Source of the DNA: Lachnospiraceae bacterium | GTDB taxonomy: Bacteria > Bacillota > Clostridia > Lachnospirales > Lachnospiraceae | Assembly: GCA_900770535.1 (NCBI GenBank) | Contig: CAAHDV010000227.1 | Location: forward strand, 1-37,779 | Reading direction: 5' to 3' | DNA length: 37,779 nucleotides | Shown: in pieces, positions 32,933 through 37,779 of the stretch | Numbering within the stretch: the first letter of the stretch is position 1 | How the letters are laid out: every line of letters starts with the position of its first letter | Notes under the pieces: generated by a model | What the model was told of the DNA's origin: nothing | The model's input: the letters and a program-made list of their open reading frames with translations, nothing else | Database searches by the model: none | Made by a program: the position numbers and the translations under genes

Positions 32933-34312
32933 TTATTTTGCGATTCGTTTGGCTTGTTTTACTGTGGCTTCGAAGAGGGTGCGGATTGCGTATACCACGG
33001 TCTGGTCGATGAGAAATCCGCAGACCAGGGAGGCGGCGATTACGAAAAGGATGGTTCCGGTGAAGGTCAGGGGGTGCCGCCAGGTGATGTCGAGGTTCAG
33101 GGTGTAGATGGCGAGGTGGTAGAGCACCCACCAGTGCAGGAGCAGGATGGTGAAGCTGTGTTTGCCGAGCATGGTGATAAGCGAGCTCCAGTAGTGCTTC
33201 TTTTCCGGTTTTTTGTGCAGAGCCAGGGCGAAGATGCCGCAGGCCATGAAGATGGAAAGTGGTGCCATGTGCACATAATAGTTGACATAACTCTGCCAGT
33301 ATACATAAGGGTTTACGGACAGCACTACCTTCAGGAAGGACAGGGCTGCGAGGATCCAGATCCACCGGTCGTATTTCCGGGTCTCGGGGCGGGATACCCA
33401 GTAGCCGATCATGGCAATGCCAATCCACTGGGCGAAGAAGGGCAGCAGGTCGGTGGTCATGAGGGTGTAGGTTTTCAGGAACATACACACAAGAACGACG
33501 GCAGAGAGACTGGTCAGCGCCCGGTAAGGCATTGCTTCAAACATATACTGGAGAAATGGCACGGCCACATAGATGGAGAGGGTCATGTAGACCAGCCACA
33601 AAAAAGGGCAGTCCTCCTGGATGGAGCCGGACAGGATGCGGTGGAAGGCTTCTCTGAGTGTGTCAGCACATACCGGATTCAGCCGTCCGTTCTGCCACAT
33701 ATAAAAGAAAAAGTAAATGACTGAGGTCAGCACCACCTTGGAGAAACGCCGTTCATAGAAGGAAGCGATGCCTCCTTTTGTGCCTCTTCCGAACAGCAGG
33801 GCACCGGTCAGCATGAGAAAGCAGGTGTTTCCCAGATAGAGGCAGGTGTGCAGGACGGCAGCCGGTTTCAGAAGCAGCGGTGGGATTTCCTGCAGTAATG
33901 CCCGGGTTTCGTCAGTGATCTCCATGGATAGCTCCGGCATGGCAATACCAAGGCAGTGGAGCAGGATGACACAGAATACCGCAAAGAGACGGATATAGTC
34001 ATAACGGATATCGTAGGACGGATTGCTGTTTGTAAAGCCAAGGGTGTCTGCCAGGGAAAATGGTCTTGCTGTGGAACCAGTCTGTTTTCCTGCGGATGGC
34101 AGTTTTCCGCTCATGGTTTGTCTGTCGGTCTCATGTTTCAGATGCAGAGCAAGAGAAAGAACCACCAGTGCTTCCAGAAACAGGATCTGCTTCGGATTGA
34201 TGGATCCGTAGGCTTTTCTGGCACACCAGATCAGAAGTGCGGAAGCGCATATCGATATCAAAAGCCAGAACAGGAAGCTGGCATAGAGACAGGAACGTTT
34301 CTTATCATTCAT
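32933..34312 (-). CDS. Membrane acyltransferase (acyltransferase family 3)
   Basis: A 459-residue polytopic membrane protein of the acyltransferase 3 type, which moves acyl groups (often acetyl) onto sugars of wall polymers or exopolysaccharides. The family start SYDIRYDYIRLFAVFCVILLHCLG (given here around the catalytic-region His in ILLH) begins only near residue 100. Before it is an extra N-terminal part with two hydrophobic helices and a polar linker. About ten helices follow, with FLMLTGALLFGR and the R-R-F-S-K motif in YERRFSKVVL. AAGGAG lies about nine bases before ATG. Upstream on the same strand is the L,D-transpeptidase gene with a hairpin between. Substrate unknown. Confidence 0.88.
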   Translation of the reverse strand: MNDKKRSCLYASFLFWLLISICASALLIWCARKAYGSINPKQILFLEALVVLSLALHLKHETDRQTMSGKLPSAGKQTGSTARPFSLADTLGFTNSNPSYDIRYDYIRLFAVFCVILLHCLGIAMPELSMEITDETRALLQEIPPLLLKPAAVLHTCLYLGNTCFLMLTGALLFGRGTKGGIASFYERRFSKVVLTSVIYFFFYMWQNGRLNPVCADTLREAFHRILSGSIQEDCPFLWLVYMTLSIYVAVPFLQYMFEAMPYRALTSLSAVVLVCMFLKTYTLMTTDLLPFFAQWIGIAMIGYWVSRPETRKYDRWIWILAALSFLKVVLSVNPYVYWQSYVNYYVHMAPLSIFMACGIFALALHKKPEKKHYWSSLITMLGKHSFTILLLHWWVLYHLAIYTLNLDITWRHPLTFTGTILFVIAASLVCGFLIDQTVVYAIRTLFEATVKQAKRIAK

Positions 34313-34332
34313 AAAGACTCCTTATAAAAGAA

Positions 34333-34380
34333 GCCCGGAACAGCAGCCGCGAAGCGGCCGTTCCGGGCCTCTTTTGTTTT
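34333..34380. terminator. Intrinsic terminator between L,D-transpeptidase and acyltransferase genes
   Basis: The stem is GCCCGGAAC-GCCGC with GCGGC-GTTCCGGGC (34333-34368) and a GAA loop: a very stable hairpin. On the minus strand it is followed by TTCTTTTAT, then directly by the acyltransferase ribosome binding site. It ends most L,D-transpeptidase transcripts, but read-through could feed the acyltransferase, which shows no other clear promoter. Confidence 0.85.
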
Positions 34381-34387
34381 AAGTTAT

Positions 34388-36019
34388 TTACTGATTCTGG
34401 AACTTCGCGAGGATGCGGGCAGTCTCCGCATTGATCATATCCTGTGTTACGTTCGGGTCAGTCGGATCCCAGGTCTGCTCAAACGGGATCTCGTACGCAA
34501 TGGTCGGGCGTTCAAACGGTCCTGCAACGGAAGAGTTGTAAACCTGAACGGTGGTTCCCAGGGCGCAGTGATCGTAAACCCATTTTGCGTCGCCGCTTAC
34601 CAGACGGATGCAGCCTGCGGAACGGGCGATACCCATGTTGTTGTAGGTGCTGGCCCATACGCTCATCGGGTTTGCCGCATCGTAGATAATGGAGTGGATC
34701 AGGATCGGAAGACCTGCGCCAAGACGGGTTGCGTACTGGGTGTAAACGTCATGGATCATCAGTCTCCAGCGGTATTTCTCCGGAGTCTTAAAGGTTCCGA
34801 CCGGAGTGTCATCACCAACGGAGGTCAGGAAGGACTTCACCGGGATGATATAGCCGTTGCCGCCATCCTGTGCGTAGATGGTCATGCAGTTTAACTCTTT
34901 GTTGATCTTGATGAGGTACGGGCCGTTGCTGCCAAGCAGGGATTCGACATCGCTCCACATCTTGCCATCTTCTCCGAAGTAGTATTTCAGACCGTCAATG
35001 TACTGCCAGCCGGTTACCGGAACGGAATCCTTGAAGTAGTAACGGTCGTTGCCAATCCAGCCCCAGCCGGTGTAGTTGTCGCCGTTGCCGTGGATGTAGC
35101 GCATCTGGCCGTCTACATACTGGATGCCGTCTGCGTGGGCAGATACAAGGGCATTGGAGGTATTTAAGCCGGAGGCGGTATTCTTTGCGAAGAATGCAAG
35201 GCGGAAACCGGTTAAATGAAGGCCGGTGTTCATGGTGCCGACGGTCTCGCCGTTTTTGCCCCAGCCAGTCTCAGTGCCATCGCTTAACTGTGCGCAGTAG
35301 TAGATGTCGTACTGGTCATTAACCGGGCCTGCGAAGCGGTACTGGATCGCCTCAACCGGATACCAGGCATTGCCATCGAAGGAAGTCTGCTGGCCGCCTA
35401 CAGCCCAGCCGGTCCAGCCGGTGGTGGAGTTGTAGGTGCGGTAACGCACATCACCGAAAATGTTTTCGAGATAGGTACAGATGGCAGTAAAGCCACCGGC
35501 CTCGGTGGTGATCTGCTGATCGTTTAAGTATGCGCCGGACCAGTTCTTGCTGTCGTTGGATAAGATGGCAGTGGTCAGACGCGGCTGGCGCAGCGGAACA
35601 GAAAGCGGGCCGGTGTGGTTGGCTTCGGCTTCTGCCTCAGCAGCGGCTTGCTCAGATTCCAGCTGGTTTGCCTGATCCTGGGTCAGGGCGTTGTCCTGGC
35701 CGCTTGTGGCATCCTGGGAACTCTCGGCGGAAGCACTGGTTTCCGGTGCGGAAGTCTGTGCGTTTCCGGTCTGGGAAGTATCAGATGTCTGGGATGCGTT
35801 GGAACCCGGAGCTTCGGTGGAATAGGTATGTCCATCGGAAGTGGTTTCCGTGGAAGCTGCGGTGCTTCCTGGTCCGGACACCTCCGTCTTTTTGGTTGTG
35901 TCAATGACGCCGCTTGTTGCTGCCGTGGCCTCTGTATCCGCGAAAGCGCTGGTTACAGATCCGGCCATCATCATGCCGGCCATCAGCAGTACAAGTCCTG
36001 CTTTTGTATGTTTGCGCAT
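34388..36019 (-). CDS. Secreted L,D-transpeptidase (YkuD) with wall-binding repeats
   Basis: A 543-residue exported protein. A signal peptide (1 to about 28, ending AFADTEA) is followed by a Thr/Ser/Gln/Ala-rich linker to about 140. Next come ChW-like segments (GWTGWAVGG, ETGWGKNGE; about 170-290), choline-binding-like wall repeats (YTGWGWIGNDRYYF, VTGWQYIDGLKYYF; about 300-355), and the YkuD catalytic domain (about 365-500). Catalytic Cys470 and His442 (LIHS) are present, but the usual SHGC is SAGC (SAGCIRL). The enzyme probably makes 3-3 cross-links or attaches molecules to peptidoglycan. The frame extends 12 codons upstream, but ATG 36019 has AGGAGG (36035-36030) 10 nt before it and starts the signal peptide. 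Confidence 0.93.
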   Translation of the reverse strand: MRKHTKAGLVLLMAGMMMAGSVTSAFADTEATAATSGVIDTTKKTEVSGPGSTAASTETTSDGHTYSTEAPGSNASQTSDTSQTGNAQTSAPETSASAESSQDATSGQDNALTQDQANQLESEQAAAEAEAEANHTGPLSVPLRQPRLTTAILSNDSKNWSGAYLNDQQITTEAGGFTAICTYLENIFGDVRYRTYNSTTGWTGWAVGGQQTSFDGNAWYPVEAIQYRFAGPVNDQYDIYYCAQLSDGTETGWGKNGETVGTMNTGLHLTGFRLAFFAKNTASGLNTSNALVSAHADGIQYVDGQMRYIHGNGDNYTGWGWIGNDRYYFKDSVPVTGWQYIDGLKYYFGEDGKMWSDVESLLGSNGPYLIKINKELNCMTIYAQDGGNGYIIPVKSFLTSVGDDTPVGTFKTPEKYRWRLMIHDVYTQYATRLGAGLPILIHSIIYDAANPMSVWASTYNNMGIARSAGCIRLVSGDAKWVYDHCALGTTVQVYNSSVAGPFERPTIAYEIPFEQTWDPTDPNVTQDMINAETARILAKFQNQ

Positions 36020-36099
36020 GGATATAAAACCTCCTGAAAATAATAAATAAACCAATCAATGTTAATCTATCATAAATGAGGTAAAAAGACCATATCTGA

Positions 36100-36128
36100 T
36101 TTACAATTTATTGGCAATCATGTAAAAT
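36100..36128 (+). promoter_or_regulatory. Sigma-A promoter of the glycosyltransferase gene
   Basis: TTTACA at 36100-36105, 17 bp, TAAAAT at 36123-36128, in an A/T-rich divergent intergenic region. The expected start is near 36135. No equally clear promoter was found for the L,D-transpeptidase on the other strand. Confidence 0.7.
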
Positions 36129-36197
36129 AAAAGGGATTGTAAATAATTTCGTAATAGAATTGTCATAGAAATGGGAATAAAAGGAAACGGACGGATC

Positions 36198-37235
36198 ATG
36201 ATGGAGCAGAAGGAAAAAGCAGGAATCAAAAATAGGATGCAGGAGTGCGTTTCGGGAGCGGATCGCAAGGATTCTGACATTATGGTCAGCATCTGCTGCA
36301 TCACATACAATCAGGCTTCTTATATCCGGGATGCGCTGGAGGGGTTTGTAAACCAGAAAACGGATTTTGCCTATGAGGTTCTGATTCACGATGATGCCTC
36401 TACCGATGGAACGGCAGACATCATTCGCGAGTATGCAGACCGGTACCCGGACCTGATCTTTCCGATTCTGCAGACCGAAAACCAGTATTCCAAGGGTCTC
36501 ACCAATGTCAGCGGTACCTTCAATTTTCCGCGGGCAAGAGGGAAATACATTGCCATGTGCGAGGGCGATGACTACTGGACAGATGATCGGAAACTTCAGA
36601 AGCAGGTGGATTATCTGGAGGCAAATCCGGGCTGTTCCCTCTGCTTCCACAGCGCAAAGGTGGAGGTGCAGGGAAAGGCACTGACGGAGCATGCCATGCG
36701 TCCGTACAAGGGCAGCCGCATGGTCTCCCCGGAGGAGATCATTGACAAAACTTCCGGGTATCCGACGGCATCCCTGCTGTTTTATCGGGAGATGGTGGCA
36801 GATCTGCCAGAGTTTTATAACAATGCCCCTATCGCGGATATTCCACTGCAGCTCCTTTGCGCGAACCGGGGCTGGGCCTGGTATCTGGATGAGCCTATGT
36901 GTGTGTACCGTCTGGGGGGAGCAGCCTCCTGGACTACGCTTATGAAACAGGGAGATTACGAGAAAAAACAGCAGGATTACGCAGATTCCATGACAGCTAT
37001 GTACCGGGGCTTTGACGCGTTCAGCAGCGGCCGGTTCCACAAGACAGTGGAGCATGCCATCCGGCGGCTTACGTTTTTGACACGGGTAAACACCAAGCAT
37101 TACGAGACTGTATTAAATAAGGAAAACCGGGAATTTTACCGGGAACTGAATGCAAGAACACGGTTCTTCATCCGGTTTGAGACTTCGGCACCGAAATTGT
37201 ATGACTGGCTGCAGAAGCAGTTCCACCGGGCATAA
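36198..37235 (+). CDS. Family 2 glycosyltransferase
   Basis: A 345-residue GT-A fold inverting glycosyltransferase with family 2 hallmarks: VSICCITYNQASYIRDALEG at the start of the nucleotide-binding domain, the IHDDASTDGT motif, and the metal-binding EGDDYW (Asp-x-Asp equivalent). There is no membrane helix of note, so it likely acts at the inner face of the membrane on a lipid-linked glycan. The C-terminal 80 residues are basic and helical. The frame opens at ATG 36171, which has no ribosome binding site; ATG 36198 has AAGGA 12 nt upstream and is preferred, though 36201 is also possible. The flippase gene downstream suggests a polysaccharide locus continuing to the right. Donor and acceptor are unknown. 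Confidence 0.88.
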   Translation: MMEQKEKAGIKNRMQECVSGADRKDSDIMVSICCITYNQASYIRDALEGFVNQKTDFAYEVLIHDDASTDGTADIIREYADRYPDLIFPILQTENQYSKGLTNVSGTFNFPRARGKYIAMCEGDDYWTDDRKLQKQVDYLEANPGCSLCFHSAKVEVQGKALTEHAMRPYKGSRMVSPEEIIDKTSGYPTASLLFYREMVADLPEFYNNAPIADIPLQLLCANRGWAWYLDEPMCVYRLGGAASWTTLMKQGDYEKKQQDYADSMTAMYRGFDAFSSGRFHKTVEHAIRRLTFLTRVNTKHYETVLNKENREFYRELNARTRFFIRFETSAPKLYDWLQKQFHRA

Positions 37236-37346
37236 GCACCATGGACCGGAGCGGCAGAAGAGGCAGGCTGGGCGGCAGCGGATTGCCGTGAGCAGGAATC
37301 TTCAGAGAAACACAGAACAAGAAACAGGATTTGAAAGAGATTGTTT

Positions 37347-37779
37347 ATGAATGAAACAGGAATGAAAAATAAAGTGGCGAGCGGACTGTTCTGGAAGCTT
37401 CTGGAAAACGGAGGCGCCCAGGGCATCCAGTTTGTGATCGCGATCCTTCTGGCCAGACTGCTGACTCCGGCGGAGTATGGCGTGGTCGGAATCATCATGA
37501 TCTTTATCACCATTGCGAATGTATTTGTCCAGAGCGGCTTTTCTACGGCTCTGGTGCAGAAAAAGCAGGCTGACGAGGTGGATTTCTCATCGGTCTGCTA
37601 TTTTGAACTTGCGGCATCGGTTGTATTTTACGTGCTTTTGTATCTGGCGGCGCCTGCCATTGCGGAGTTTTACGCGATTCCGGTGCTAAAGCCCATTGTG
37701 CGGGTGCTGGGCATTGTGCTGTTCCCGGGGGCAGTCATCTCGGTTCAGACAGCCTATGTATCCCGGAACATGGAGTTTC
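37347..37779 (+). CDS. Polysaccharide flippase/MATE-like exporter, N-terminal part (cut by right edge)
   Basis: The first 144 residues of a multi-helix membrane protein; the frame is open to the window edge with no stop. The start MNETGMKNKVASGLFWKLLENGG, then GIQFVIAILLARLLTPAEYGVVGI, is typical of O-antigen/teichuronic-acid flippases of the Wzx/polysaccharide biosynthesis family, which move lipid-linked repeat units across the membrane. Hydrophobic segments are at about 18-42, 46-68, 88-112 and 118-140. The ribosome binding site is weak (GAAAGAGA eight or so bases upstream); M6 at 37362 is an alternative start. The 111 bp before it holds nothing recognisable. It probably shares a transcript with the glycosyltransferase. 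Confidence 0.87.
   Translation, partial: MNETGMKNKVASGLFWKLLENGGAQGIQFVIAILLARLLTPAEYGVVGIIMIFITIANVFVQSGFSTALVQKKQADEVDFSSVCYFELAASVVFYVLLYLAAPAIAEFYAIPVLKPIVRVLGIVLFPGAVISVQTAYVSRNMEF

Noticed and set aside
32816..33724. 302-codon plus-strand frame over element B and the acyltransferase gene
   Set aside because: It lies antisense to the acyltransferase, has low-complexity Gly/Glu/Val-rich product with no family features, and begins inside a palindrome.
36108..37100. 330-codon minus-strand frame over the glycosyltransferase gene
   Set aside because: Antisense to a motif-complete glycosyltransferase; spans its promoter as well.

Overview
The window looks like a chromosomal segment of a Lachnospiraceae-type member of the Clostridia (Bacillota). 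The clues are a roughly 50% GC genome, strong AAGGAG-type ribosome binding sites, frequent GTG/TTG starts, a SCIFF ranthipeptide locus next to secDF-tgt-yajC, a reverse rubrerythrin with PerR, two wall enzymes carrying ChW-like segments, and a CotS-family spore-coat-like gene. No rRNA, tRNA, CRISPR array, intact insertion sequence or prophage gene was seen. The species is not assigned.

Layout. Positions 1-4258 hold the 3' end of rpoB and complete rpoC. A self-complementary element of about 168 nt and a 40-bp-period repeat follow. Next come a membrane-anchored ChW/NodB polysaccharide deacetylase and a LysR C-terminal remnant on the minus strand. At 6365-11834 a clear promoter drives the 48-residue SCIFF precursor scfA (6479-6625). 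It is followed by its radical SAM maturase scfB, a secDF fusion, tgt and yajC. On the minus strand, perR and a reverse rubrerythrin form an oxidative-stress unit, and perR has a consensus promoter with an overlapping palindromic operator. A PHP-domain phosphoesterase overlaps a LysR regulator (13204-14887). 

A long plus-strand run follows: an S1-domain protein, a small alarmone synthetase, a membrane GDPD, dtd, an M18 aminopeptidase, an FKBP/trigger-factor-like lipoprotein, xpt, a HAD phosphatase, a hemC-cobA-hemD triple fusion and a precorrin-2 dehydrogenase. The last two would convert porphobilinogen to sirohydrochlorin with only two polypeptides. A LysE-type exporter and an AGCS symporter lie on the minus strand. 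The symporter is divergent from cca, cotS-like and phosphoglucomutase genes on the plus strand.

Between the phosphoglucomutase and a convergent membrane acyltransferase lies a 530-bp giant inverted repeat. It is built of two 180-nt hairpin elements related to the one after rpoC, with paired base changes that keep the stems. The window closes with cell-envelope genes: the acyltransferase, a secreted L,D-transpeptidase with a SAGC active-site variant, a family 2 glycosyltransferase, and the start of a polysaccharide flippase cut by the right edge.

The most notable items are the SCIFF locus, whose short precursor gene is easily missed, the covarying palindromic element family, and the three-domain tetrapyrrole enzyme.
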